From: JACRCG01 sp041675485
GTDB lineage: Bacteria; Desulfobacterota; Desulfuromonadia; Geobacterales; Pseudopelobacteraceae
Direction of reading: 5' to 3'
Length of the DNA: 64,000 nt
NCBI GenBank assembly: GCA_041675485.1
Contig: JBAYTT010000001.1
Span: 1 to 64,000 of the forward strand
Shown: positions 33,975 through 43,173 of the stretch, one piece after another
Numbering within the stretch: position 1 is the first letter of the stretch
Layout: the number at the start of each line of letters is the position of its first letter
Program-made: the position numbers and the translations under genes
The notes under the pieces: model-generated
Databases searched by the model: none
Seen by the model: the letters and a program-made list of their open reading frames with translations, nothing else
What the model was told of the DNA's origin: nothing

Positions 33975-35567
33975 CTATTTGCGCGGCAGATTTGAGAAGA
34001 GCAAATAATCCTCGAATCCGGAGCCCGCTGGCTTTGGAAGAGTGCCCGTTGAAATCATGGATATGGTGTTCACCGGGGTGATGGTTTGACCGCTTGCTGT
34101 CACGTCCATGGTAAAGACGGACCAAACAGCGCCGTCTCCCAAGGCGCTGGCTGGCGGGTTAAAGGCTGCCAACTGGGCATTTCCCTTGTAGACCACAACC
34201 TGTGCACCGGATGCGGAAATTGTTGAAGTGCCGTAAAAATGATGCACATAGAACCGGTACGTACCGGTTTTTGGCACAACGATTGTAGTAGTCTCCGGCC
34301 CGTTATCGGAACCGTGAATAGTGTTGTCAACATCCAGAACGGCCTCTGTTAAAGCACCTGCGGTGTAGTAACTGAAGCTGTTATTCCCGATAGTAATAGT
34401 TGAAGAGGTCGCAGATCCACTTGGGTAATCATGCTCATAATAGGCGGTATGGAAGCGGGTGCCCGTGGTGGCGTTTGCGCCAGTTGCGGTCGCGGGCCCG
34501 GTCAGATGGCTATCCAGATCGCTCGGATTATCGCCCCAACTCAATACGATTCTGTACTGGCCCGGACCGGCACTGGAGAGAGGAACCGTTACGGAGAAAT
34601 CCTGGTTAGTATTGAGTGTGGTGCCGGGGAAGCTGACCAGTGTAAAATAAGACGTAATGATCGGAGTCGTACCGATATTGCCCGTTACTTCGGCAGTGTA
34701 CGTGCCTGCCGCAAGAGCGGCAAAGGAGTATGCACCGGTTGAATCAGTTGTTGCGGTGGCCAGCACCGGGCCGGTCTGGTCGGTCTGGCTGCCAACTCCC
34801 GAGCGGATTTTTACCGTCATATTCGGAAGGCCAACGTTCGTGGAGGCATTTTTGACCTTGCCGCTCGCCGTTGTAGTCTGGCCGGCCATGGTTGACGGGA
34901 TTACCCTGGCTGTCGCCAGCGTAAGGTTATTGGTTGCGTCAGGGTTGATGTTGTAGTAGGTGAACGTCGCGAACCCGGTTGCAGTTATTTCAAAATAATA
35001 CGTCACTCCAGCCGTCAGGCCTGTAACGGTGTACGTGCCATCGGCATTGGTAATAACTGTCACAACAGGAGCCGCAACGGTTTTAGCAACAAGGCTGCTC
35101 AGCTGAACAAAGGCTGAAACCGTAGCGCCACCGAGCGGGGCTCCGCTCACCGGGTTTGTCACCACCCCGTTTACCTGCCGTGCGGGAACCCCGGTAAGCG
35201 TCACTGCTGCGGACCTGCTTAATGAAACGTTACCGGCGGCGTCCTTGACCCAGGCGTAGGCTATCTGAGGACCTTCTGCCGTAAAGGTGAAGCTGGTCGG
35301 CGCGGTTGTTGTCCAGCCGGCGGAGGCAGCCGGTGCAGTAGAACTTGATGTAATCAAGTACCCGGTGACTCCGGTATTATCGGTTGCAGTGAACGCTGTG
35401 ACCTGCACTGTCAGTCCCGTTGCCGGGGCCGTCACGCTAAAAGCGGTTACGGATGGCGCAGATGTGTCACTACTTCCGGAACTGCTGTCGCTGCTACCCC
35501 CTCCACCGCAGGCAAAGAGAATTGACATGATCGACAAGATGGCCAAGAAAGATAAATAGCGTTTCAT
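33975..35567 (-). CDS. lipoprotein with carboxypeptidase-regulatory-like repeats
   Basis: 530 residues. The lipobox is LFAC followed by GGGGSSDSSSGSSD, a flexible anchor. An Ig-like domain (about 35-125) is followed by two carboxypeptidase-regulatory-like beta domains (about 130-225 and 235-325). The C-terminal domain (about 335-530) has WGDNPSDLDSHL and HHFYGTSTIS, resembling a YfaP/DUF2135-type beta-sandwich. It is probably exposed at the cell surface or in the periplasm. ATG 35567 is preferred because GGGGAGG lies 7 bases before it, unlike the ATG two codons earlier. The repeat type matches the giant protein. Confidence 0.85.
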   Translation of the reverse strand: MKRYLSFLAILSIMSILFACGGGGSSDSSSGSSDTSAPSVTAFSVTAPATGLTVQVTAFTATDNTGVTGYLITSSSTAPAASAGWTTTAPTSFTFTAEGPQIAYAWVKDAAGNVSLSRSAAVTLTGVPARQVNGVVTNPVSGAPLGGATVSAFVQLSSLVAKTVAAPVVTVITNADGTYTVTGLTAGVTYYFEITATGFATFTYYNINPDATNNLTLATARVIPSTMAGQTTTASGKVKNASTNVGLPNMTVKIRSGVGSQTDQTGPVLATATTDSTGAYSFAALAAGTYTAEVTGNIGTTPIITSYFTLVSFPGTTLNTNQDFSVTVPLSSAGPGQYRIVLSWGDNPSDLDSHLTGPATATGANATTGTRFHTAYYEHDYPSGSATSSTITIGNNSFSYYTAGALTEAVLDVDNTIHGSDNGPETTTIVVPKTGTYRFYVHHFYGTSTISASGAQVVVYKGNAQLAAFNPPASALGDGAVWSVFTMDVTASGQTITPVNTISMISTGTLPKPAGSGFEDYLLFSNLPRK

Positions 35568-35646
35568 ACACATACCTCCCCTTTAGTTTTTTGCGCAGTG
35601 CGCAAATGTGCAGGTCACAGGACGACGGGATGCCATCCTGTGTCAA

Positions 35647-36810
35647 TCAAAAGCTCAATGAGCAGACATTCGCATAGGAAGTGATGGTTTGCGGCACCCC
35701 GTTAATGGAGGCCGTCACGGAACCGTCAGCATTGAAGACCATCACGACACCATTCACCGTCATCTGCCCGGTCGTGACGCCGTTACTGGTCGTCACCAGT
35801 GGTGATTGAGTTGAAATGGCAAATGTCCCGTCCATGCAGGCAGGAATTGTTCGTATGGCATATGTGCCGTCAATGGTAAGTGAATTCGTCATCGTGGCTG
35901 AATTAACGGTGTCAACAAGCTTAAGATTCTGGAAAGTCATTCCTGATGCGGTATCAATTGTAGAGAAGGTTGTATCCCTGTACGTGTCCATGGTGACCGA
36001 GCCTCCCATGGTCATATCAACTGTTGTGATTGATCCGGACGCACTCTCGGACATACTGAGCGAGAAATTGCCGAATGCCTGCTTTTCACTCGTTCCTGAG
36101 TTATAGTTGATGTTTTTTTCCGTACCATTCATTGAAAAGCTCGACGTGCTGGAGTTGGCACTGTTGGATAATGAATTGATCGTCATCGTCAGATTCATCA
36201 CTGATTCGTGTTCTTTGGTCACATATCCGCCATAGGCATAATTGATGGTGCTCATATTAACAGCTATGCTGCCACCTGAACTGGCTCCCTGGCTGATTCC
36301 GGTCAAGGACATCGTCCCGTTCGTAAGCTCGTAATCTTCTTTGCAGCTAGTTGCAGTGATGGACATGTTGCCGGACACATCATCGTACACTATTGTTCGT
36401 GATCCGCTCACGGCGCATGGGTAAGTATCGGTTGTAGAAGCCGCTACATATTTTCCCACTTTCTTTGGTATTTCCTGCAGAGCCAATGCCCTCTTTTGAA
36501 CATCACGAATCGTATCCAGGATCCTGTGCCCGTTGGCAGTCTGATCCGCGGCAGGTTTACTTACCAAAGAGTTGAGTGAAGGAAATGCCGATCCTGAAGC
36601 AAAGGAAGATGCCAACGCCCTTGAGGAGTTGACCGTTCTGGCCGCTTCAGTCGAATTGGAAATAGTCGTCGCAGATGCAATCGGCGGTGCAGTGACAGTT
36701 GTTACTGAGCTGCTACCGCTGTCTGAAGAACTCTTTGAACCCGATCCTCCGCAGGCATAAAGAATCCCCGTTACAGCAACCATTCCGATAACCACCGGTA
36801 ACTTTTTCAT
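35647..36810 (-). CDS. lipoprotein of unknown function
   Basis: 387 residues with lipobox LYAC and a Ser/Gly-rich linker. The mature part is rich in Ser, Thr, Met and short beta stretches, and it has few charged residues. I see no known domain. AGGAG lies before the ATG. It is separated by 79 bp from the repeat lipoprotein gene downstream on the same strand, and a weak hairpin (35614-35641) lies between them. Confidence 0.8.
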   Translation of the reverse strand: MKKLPVVIGMVAVTGILYACGGSGSKSSSDSGSSSVTTVTAPPIASATTISNSTEAARTVNSSRALASSFASGSAFPSLNSLVSKPAADQTANGHRILDTIRDVQKRALALQEIPKKVGKYVAASTTDTYPCAVSGSRTIVYDDVSGNMSITATSCKEDYELTNGTMSLTGISQGASSGGSIAVNMSTINYAYGGYVTKEHESVMNLTMTINSLSNSANSSTSSFSMNGTEKNINYNSGTSEKQAFGNFSLSMSESASGSITTVDMTMGGSVTMDTYRDTTFSTIDTASGMTFQNLKLVDTVNSATMTNSLTIDGTYAIRTIPACMDGTFAISTQSPLVTTSNGVTTGQMTVNGVVMVFNADGSVTASINGVPQTITSYANVCSLSF

Positions 36811-37162
36811 AATGATCTCCTCTCGTACTTTTATTTACTGCCGCTGTTTTTTAATGTTCGGCATTAATTTCTGAATTTCGCACTCGTTTATCTGTTCGCT
36901 TATACCGTGTTATTGTCGCTTGTCAAATACAATTTTACATTGCTTGGACCGCGTAACAATAATTCCTGATGAGCACCCTGCTTTTCCCGTAAACCACTTT
37001 AAAACCTCCGTTTTAATGAAAACAATTATCCTTTTCATAGCAGCCAGTTAGCAAAAAACAAGGTTTTATTATTCAACAAACAGTTTGTATAATACCCTTA
37101 CCTGGTGTAGAATTTCACCGCGCAGAAAATTTTGTATACATTTTTTTCAAAAGGTGACCTCC
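36811..37162. other. 352-bp AT-rich divergent intergenic region
   Basis: No gene is supported. It separates a minus-strand lipoprotein gene from the plus-strand haem chemoreceptor gene. A TATAAT at 37088-37093 is a candidate -10 box for the chemoreceptor, but the matching -35 (TTTATT, 37065-37070) is poor. I looked for a c-di-GMP riboswitch and did not see one. Confidence 0.5.
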
Positions 37163-39247
37163 ATGTTCCAGTCAAGCCTGAATCGCAAGATCGTCCTTAT
37201 CATTGCAGCCACCCTCTTCATTGGCTTTGCCGGTCTTGGAATTCTGTCCATCTACCTAGAATATACCGCCACTATTGATCTTCAGAGAAAAAATGCCCGT
37301 CAACTGGCATCAACGGTTACCCACGACATCCTTAACCAGATGATCAAGGGCGATATGAAGGATTTTGGAAGCTACGTTTCCGAAATCAAGGCAAAGGGCG
37401 GCGTCGCCGGAATTCGGCTTTTTAATGCCGATGGAAAGGAATGGGGAAGCGGAACGGTAAGCGAGGAGATGCGCACAGCCATTGCTTCCGGTTCACCCAG
37501 AGAGCTGGCAGCCAGCAAGGAAGGGAAGAAGCTTCTTGATCTGGCAGTCCCCCTTGCGAATGAAGAGCGCTGCCGAGGTTGCCACAAGAGTGAGGCGAAG
37601 TATCTGGGCGGTGTCATTCTTACGACTTCCCTTGAAGACGGATTTACCTCGGCTCTTCGTCTGACACTGGTCATGTCGGCGGTAGGGGCTTTTTTCTTTT
37701 TTGCCATGCTGGGAACATTGTACGTTTTCTTCAACCGCGCAATAGTCCAGCAGATCAAGGAGCTCTACAAGCAGCTGGGTGACCTGGCCGGGAGCGAAGG
37801 GGATCTGACCAAGGTTCTTGAGGTTCGTACGTCCTGTGAAATTGGCCGACTGGGAGAGGAAGTCAACAACCTGACCGAGAAGATACGCAGCACCTTTTCC
37901 GAGCTGTATTCTCAAACCTGCCTGATCGGAACAAAAGTCTGCGAGCTGGCCACCGGCACGGAGCGGACACTGAAGATGACCCAGGAACAAAAGGATCAGG
38001 CATTTACTGTTGCAGCTTCATCAGAGGAGATGGCCCAGACTATTCATGAAGTTACCGAGAATACCCACCGGGCGGCCTCGCTTTCCAGTGCGGTTGACAC
38101 AGCCGCTAACAGCGGGATGGCCGTTGTGGAAGAAACCTGGAACTGCATGCAGCAGATCAGCAGCAGTGTTAATAACACCCTGGTGATCATTCGTGAACTG
38201 GAGGCAGCCTCCACACATATCGGCGAAATGGTTGTTCTGATCGAAGACATCGCCGATCAGACCAATTTGCTGGCCCTGAATGCTTCTATTGAGGCGGCCA
38301 GGGCCGGAGATGCCGGCAAAGGGTTTGCAGTTGTTGCCAGCGAGGTCAAGGGACTGGCCGAAAAGACAACCGCTTCTACGCGTGAGATCAAGCGGGTTGT
38401 GGCAAATATCCAGAAAACCAGCCGTAGCGCGGCAGATATGATCGGCAACGAGAGTGTCCTCGTCCAGACCGGCCTTGCCAAAGCCGAGGAAGCACGAAAC
38501 AGCCTTGAGAACATCAAAAATCATGCTAACGAGTCGCGGCTCATGATTGAACAGATTGCTACCGCTTCTGAAGAGCAGAATGCCACAACAAATCATATTT
38601 CCGAGATGATTCATCTTGTTTCCCGCAGTGCAGGAGAGACAAACACAATGATGCAAAAGACCAGCGACGCTTTTGCTACATTCTCTGACGTTGTTGAACA
38701 GATTTACGGGTCGGTTGGAAAATTCTCGGTCGGAAATTATCACGATACCGTGAAGGGCTACATTCGCGAAATGGAGGTCCAGGTCCTCGCCGCCATCGAA
38801 CAGGCGCTCAAGGATCGAACGATAACCCTTGAGAGTCTCTTCGACAGAAATTATGTACCGATCCCTAATACAACTCCTCAAAAATATACGACCAAATTTG
38901 ACTCGTTCTTTGACAAGGTGATCTCGCCGATTCAGGAATCGATTGTCAATCGTGACAGCAAGGTACTGTTTGCCATCTGCGTTGATAACAACGGCTATCT
39001 CCCCTGTCATAATCTTCGTTTCACCAAACCATTAACGGGTGATCCTGAAATCGACAAGAACAACAATCGCACCAAACGAATGTTCAATGATCGGACCGGT
39101 ATCCGATGCGCACGCAATACGGAAGGGTTCCTGCTGCAAACCTACAGTCGTGACACCGGTGAAATATTAAATGACATGTCAAAACCTCTCGTTATCAGCA
39201 ACAGGCATTGGGGTGGAATCCGCATTGGTTATCTGGCACCGAAATAG
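37163..39247 (+). CDS. chemoreceptor with periplasmic CXXCH haem motif and extra C-terminal domain
   Basis: 694 residues: TM1 (about 9-33), a periplasmic sensor domain containing CRGCH at 137-141, TM2 (about 166-191), HAMP, and a signalling domain with IEDIADQTNLLALNASIE followed by AARAGDAGKGFAVVASEVKGL. Periplasmic c-type-haem sensor domains are known in Geobacter chemoreceptors, so a redox or gas signal is likely. After the signalling domain, about 520-694 form an extra domain (FDRNYVPIPNT, CVDNNGYLPCHN, RHWGGIRIGYLAP) that resembles a Cache/PAS-type sensor in the cytoplasm. ATG 37163 follows AAGGTGA; the longer upstream frame is not supported. Confidence 0.93.
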   Translation: MFQSSLNRKIVLIIAATLFIGFAGLGILSIYLEYTATIDLQRKNARQLASTVTHDILNQMIKGDMKDFGSYVSEIKAKGGVAGIRLFNADGKEWGSGTVSEEMRTAIASGSPRELAASKEGKKLLDLAVPLANEERCRGCHKSEAKYLGGVILTTSLEDGFTSALRLTLVMSAVGAFFFFAMLGTLYVFFNRAIVQQIKELYKQLGDLAGSEGDLTKVLEVRTSCEIGRLGEEVNNLTEKIRSTFSELYSQTCLIGTKVCELATGTERTLKMTQEQKDQAFTVAASSEEMAQTIHEVTENTHRAASLSSAVDTAANSGMAVVEETWNCMQQISSSVNNTLVIIRELEAASTHIGEMVVLIEDIADQTNLLALNASIEAARAGDAGKGFAVVASEVKGLAEKTTASTREIKRVVANIQKTSRSAADMIGNESVLVQTGLAKAEEARNSLENIKNHANESRLMIEQIATASEEQNATTNHISEMIHLVSRSAGETNTMMQKTSDAFATFSDVVEQIYGSVGKFSVGNYHDTVKGYIREMEVQVLAAIEQALKDRTITLESLFDRNYVPIPNTTPQKYTTKFDSFFDKVISPIQESIVNRDSKVLFAICVDNNGYLPCHNLRFTKPLTGDPEIDKNNNRTKRMFNDRTGIRCARNTEGFLLQTYSRDTGEILNDMSKPLVISNRHWGGIRIGYLAPK

Positions 39248-39354
39248 CTGCTATCTCTCATTTATGACGACAGCCTCTTGAATATGTTATATACACTGTT
39301 GTGTGTTACAAGCGGGCTCAGATTTATCGATTGGAATATTGAGGGTGGGTTTGT

Positions 39355-40176
39355 ATGAAGCATTTGGGCGATTTACTGGTTGAAGCTGAAATTATCAGCA
39401 ACAAAACGCTTGAGCGGGCACTGGAACGCCAGAAATCTGAAAAAAAGCGCCTGGGAGTTGTGCTTGAAGAAATGGGAGTCATTACCGAGGAAGAACTGGT
39501 AGATGCTCTGTCCAAACAGTTTAATTTCAAGACCATCAAAAATTTTGTCGGTCACGCCTACCCTCAAGAACTGCTCGACATGCTGCCGTCCGATTTTGCA
39601 ATGAAGAAGCTTGTTTTTCCCCTTAAGCAAAAAGAAGCCATGCTGGCGGTCGCAATCACTGACCCCTTTGATCTGGAAACAATGGAGATGTTGAGCCGCA
39701 TTACCGGAATGCAGGTTGTTCCCGTGCTTGCCACCCGCAAAGAGATTTTGGATGCGATTTCAGTGCATTATCTGAAAAGTAGCGCGGATAGCGGCGAAGC
39801 GATACTGGTAGTAGAAGACTCAATGCCGATTTTAACAATTATACAGGCGGCACTTGTAAAAGAGGGCTATAAGGTTCTATTGGCAAGCGATGGACTGGAA
39901 GCTCTGAAAATCGCCTTGTCGGAGCGACCGAAGCTTATAATAACCGATTCCGTGATGCCGCGCATGGACGGTTACGGACTGTTGAGGGCCATCAAAGCCA
40001 ATCCGATGACCTCAGAAATCCCCGTCATCATGTTAACCTCCAAGGCATCAACCGAAGACGAACAGAAAGCGCTTGAGTTCGGATTCAGCGACTTTATTCC
40101 CAAGCCGGTCCAGCCATTGCGGGTTGTTTCCCGCGTCAAGCACATCCTCGATATGACCAGGAAATACCGCCGTTAA
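39355..40176 (+). CDS. MshEN (T2SSE_N) - receiver protein, possible c-di-GMP effector
   Basis: 273 residues. The first 140 form a T2SSE_N/MshEN domain, with two LG-L-L-Q patterns: LGDLLVEAEIIS near the start and RLGVVLEEMGVITEEELVDA around residues 33-52, then LSKQF. MshEN domains bind c-di-GMP through this motif. Residues about 148-270 are a receiver with phospho-Asp in LIITDSVMPRMDGYG and Lys in IPKPVQP. It could therefore combine phosphorylation and c-di-GMP input. There is no output or ATPase domain. It follows the chemoreceptor by 107 bp on the same strand. Confidence 0.88.
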   Translation: MKHLGDLLVEAEIISNKTLERALERQKSEKKRLGVVLEEMGVITEEELVDALSKQFNFKTIKNFVGHAYPQELLDMLPSDFAMKKLVFPLKQKEAMLAVAITDPFDLETMEMLSRITGMQVVPVLATRKEILDAISVHYLKSSADSGEAILVVEDSMPILTIIQAALVKEGYKVLLASDGLEALKIALSERPKLIITDSVMPRMDGYGLLRAIKANPMTSEIPVIMLTSKASTEDEQKALEFGFSDFIPKPVQPLRVVSRVKHILDMTRKYRR

Positions 40177-40202
40177 TACGGCAAAATCCTGCGCCCTGCT
40201 GA

Positions 40203-40730
40203 TCACCAACGATTCAAATGCTTTCCTTTCCCTTTATTCCCGTTTCTGAATTCCCAGGGGGGTTGCGGATTCGAGTCTCTCCAAAGCCCGACTCGCCGTG
40301 AACGGGCCATACTTTCCGCTCCCATGTATTCAGATTCATATGCCCCTTGAAGATACTGGCGATACGCCCACGCCATCCCATCCGCAACCATTTCGCGATT
40401 TATATCCCGGCCGGCATACCGAATTACCGCCACAGCCCGCTTGTACTGATCGATGTCCATAATTTCGGCGGTTACCCGACGCCCCATGATCTTGAACATC
40501 AGCGTTCGCCTGGATACATCGCCATACGGTTGTCCCACCTTGTCCGGCTTTCTTGTCTCAGGCGCATCGATACCGTACAGCCTCACCTTGAGCCGACTCT
40601 CCTCTCGCGTCGCCAACAATACGGTGTCGCCATCGTAAACCGCTTTAACCATGCCTTCAATGGTTCGTCCGGCATAGGCGCTGCCCGCCAGGAGAAGTAT
40701 CTGCAGAACGGCAATAAGAAAGGTTTTCAT
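40203..40730 (-). CDS. secreted thermonuclease-like protein (SNase family)
   Basis: 175 residues with a signal peptide ending near residue 20 (SAYA). The SNase core shows VYDGDTVLL, RLYGIDAPE (catalytic Arg and acidic region), QPYGDVSRR and GMAWAYRQYL. Family members cleave DNA and RNA outside the cytoplasm with Ca2+. The C-terminal tail is basic. The start codon directly follows the stop of the U32 gene (no gap), so they share a transcript. Confidence 0.88.
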   Translation of the reverse strand: MKTFLIAVLQILLLAGSAYAGRTIEGMVKAVYDGDTVLLATREESRLKVRLYGIDAPETRKPDKVGQPYGDVSRRTLMFKIMGRRVTAEIMDIDQYKRAVAVIRYAGRDINREMVADGMAWAYRQYLQGAYESEYMGAESMARSRRVGLWRDSNPQPPWEFRNGNKGKGKHLNRW

Positions 40731-43103
40731 TTACATCAGCTCCGCCGCATAATTGAATTCGGTAGTCCCGGCAAGCTCACGTCCCGATTTGAAAGCTGCG
40801 ATGATGTCGCCCCACCTTTCACGCGGTTCCTCACTCAAATCAATTACAAAAGAGTTGCACCCTTTCTGCGATAATTCACCATGCCGGGCCGTCAGCGAAA
40901 ATTGAAGCGAAGAACTGATCGTCTGCAGGCCGTCTTGACTGGCAACACGATAGGTTTCACCCCGATCCGAACGGAGAGGAGTATTGGCATGCACGTCTTT
41001 GATGCGGATCTTGGTTGTCATCACCGGTAACGGCGAATAGACCAGCACCCGTTGCTCAATATCAACTCCCGCTGCAAGCACCCCGGCAAGATTAACGCTG
41101 TCGTCTTCCATGTAAAGCGTAACCGCTTCGGCACCAAGTTCCTTCCAGGCAGCCAGCGCCTGGCTGTTTAGCGTAAAACAACGGTGCCAGGTCGAGACAT
41201 GCAGGCCTTCAAGCGTACGTAACAATTCAAAATGTGACAGGTTGGCCGCCTCAAAACGCCGGAAACCGGAGCGGTAAAGAGTTTGGATCGTGTCGCGATA
41301 GAGAGGCACATCACGATCAAACAGTATGAATGGAAGCTGCCAGATGATACGCTCTTCCGAACCTCGCATACGCGGGACTGCCGAGGATATCTGGTGTATG
41401 GCCGCCTTTGTAAGCGGCAACAGAGTAGCGTCAGCACCGTTTTGAAGTGGGAAACGCCACTCTTTCGGTTCAGCCATGACAACTGTCAGCACCTCGCGGG
41501 AGGTCTGCCGATGCCTGGTGCCCTGCACGATCTCCAGCTCTTTCAGGGCTCCCTTGCGAGCTGAAGCAAGCTGTTCGCGAAAAACAGCCGTGGACGCTTC
41601 TCGCAGCTGCTGGTAAAAGCGGCGCCGTAGATCTTTGAACAGGGCGGAAGGAATCAGCACTGCCGGAAAGTCAGGTGCCACCAGCGAATCGAGCCTGAAC
41701 GGCGTATCGCCGCATTTTGAAAATTGTCCAAACAGAACCGCCTGCATGTCACCACTACGGGCACTCTCCAGCTGACCAAGGAAAAAGCTGAACTCATGCT
41801 TGTTTCCCGCAACGGCAGCCGAGATATGAAGCTGCTCGTCCTTCAGCGAGACGAACAGCGCACAGGAGAGCTTGTCACCCTGCCCCCCCTCAAGTCTGCG
41901 CAGGCACGCACTGTCACTTAGGGTATATGCCTCTCGGGAAGAAACCTTGTAGATGGAATCGCCGACTGAAAAGCTGAACGGTGTCTCAACCTCCACCAGG
42001 CTCCCTGCCGGGGCCTCCATGATTTTCTTTCGATTGAGAACCATCTCGCGTACGGTCCACGCTTGGCCAGCCATGTCGCTCTTGGGTTGAGCCCTCAGAC
42101 GATCCCCGACGTACAGCGCATCTCTGGTTTCAAAGATCAGGCTCTTTCCTTTAGTGTTCTTGATCTGACCGATAAAACGCCCGGTGCCTCCTTTCTGCCA
42201 GGGGTTCGCAATATCATCCGGCTGCTGTGATGCCAGAAAGCCCTTGGTCGGAGTACGGCCAAAAGAATATTTCAGTATTCCCTTGGCAGCTGACAGTGCC
42301 TCTTTATGAGCTTTTTCCGGAGCATCGAGTACGGTACGGTATGCCTCAACAACCGATGCGACGTATTCGGCTGATTTCATCCGACCTTCGATTTTGAGCG
42401 ACTTGACCCCGGCTTTGATCAGATCCGGCAGCAGGTCGATGGCAGAAAGGTCACTGGTTGAAAAGTAGTGTCCCTCCTTGCCGCGATGGTTATAAAGCCG
42501 GCGGCACGGCTGGGCACACCTGCCACGGTTGCCGCTGTGACCGCCCAATAATGACGAGAAAAAACATTGCCCGGAGATGGAAAAGCAGAGTGCGCCATGG
42601 ACGAAACACTCAATCTCGACCGGTGTGGACGCAACGATGGCTGCAATTTCATCAATCGCCAGTTCACGCGCCAGCACAGCCCGCTGGAAACCGAGTTCCT
42701 GCAGCATCTTGACACCCGGGGTATTATGAATAGTCATCTGGGTTGAAGCATGCAACGGGATGGAAGGAAAATGATTTCGAATCAGTCGTGCTACCGCCAA
42801 GTCCTGCAAAATAACACCATCCACCCGCATCGCTGCCAAGGCGGCAAGGGTATCCACCAGCTGCGGGAGTTCCTTTTCCTTCACCAGGGTATTGAGGGTG
42901 ATGTATATTCGCCTGTTTTGACCATGAGCATAGGCCATCATCCGCTCCATCTGAGCCAGAGTGAAGTTCTTTGCCCTGGCACGGGCCGAGAATTCCTGCA
43001 GTCCTGCATAAACTGCATCGGCTCCTTTCTCAATTGCGGCGAAGAAGGATTCCAGCGAACCGGCTGGAGCGAGAAGTTCAGGTTTAGCGTCTGTTATGTT
43101 CAT
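40731..43103 (-). CDS. U32 family protein (RlhA/YhbU-like, with DUF3656)
   Basis: 790 residues. The N-terminal U32 barrel starts KPELLAPAGSLESFFAAIEKGADAVY and contains the cysteine signature ECFVHGALCFSISGQCFFSS followed by GRCAQPCRRLY. The middle part fits the DUF3656 insert. Relatives include RlhA, which hydroxylates 23S rRNA C2501; protease activity is not established for this subgroup. ATG 43103 has GAGGAACCT just upstream; an in-frame extension overlaps a hairpin and is rejected. It is followed without a gap by the nuclease gene. Confidence 0.88.
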   Translation of the reverse strand: MNITDAKPELLAPAGSLESFFAAIEKGADAVYAGLQEFSARARAKNFTLAQMERMMAYAHGQNRRIYITLNTLVKEKELPQLVDTLAALAAMRVDGVILQDLAVARLIRNHFPSIPLHASTQMTIHNTPGVKMLQELGFQRAVLARELAIDEIAAIVASTPVEIECFVHGALCFSISGQCFFSSLLGGHSGNRGRCAQPCRRLYNHRGKEGHYFSTSDLSAIDLLPDLIKAGVKSLKIEGRMKSAEYVASVVEAYRTVLDAPEKAHKEALSAAKGILKYSFGRTPTKGFLASQQPDDIANPWQKGGTGRFIGQIKNTKGKSLIFETRDALYVGDRLRAQPKSDMAGQAWTVREMVLNRKKIMEAPAGSLVEVETPFSFSVGDSIYKVSSREAYTLSDSACLRRLEGGQGDKLSCALFVSLKDEQLHISAAVAGNKHEFSFFLGQLESARSGDMQAVLFGQFSKCGDTPFRLDSLVAPDFPAVLIPSALFKDLRRRFYQQLREASTAVFREQLASARKGALKELEIVQGTRHRQTSREVLTVVMAEPKEWRFPLQNGADATLLPLTKAAIHQISSAVPRMRGSEERIIWQLPFILFDRDVPLYRDTIQTLYRSGFRRFEAANLSHFELLRTLEGLHVSTWHRCFTLNSQALAAWKELGAEAVTLYMEDDSVNLAGVLAAGVDIEQRVLVYSPLPVMTTKIRIKDVHANTPLRSDRGETYRVASQDGLQTISSSLQFSLTARHGELSQKGCNSFVIDLSEEPRERWGDIIAAFKSGRELAGTTEFNYAAELM

Positions 43104-43117
43104 AGGTTCCTCAAACA

Positions 43118-43141
43118 GAAAGCGCCCCAAACGGGGCGCTA
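43118..43141 (-). terminator. hairpin after asd
   Basis: AGCGCCCC and GGGGCGCT form a perfect stem with a short loop, followed on the minus strand by TTTCTGTTTG. It lies between asd and the U32 gene and may attenuate read-through. Confidence 0.6.
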
Positions 43142-43173
43142 ACTCCATACCAACTAAATTAAGAGCCGGACGA

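Noticed and set aside
36811..37162. c-di-GMP (GEMM) riboswitch upstream of the haem chemoreceptor
   Set aside because: The conserved GEMM core segments could not be found in this region or in the other long intergenic regions.
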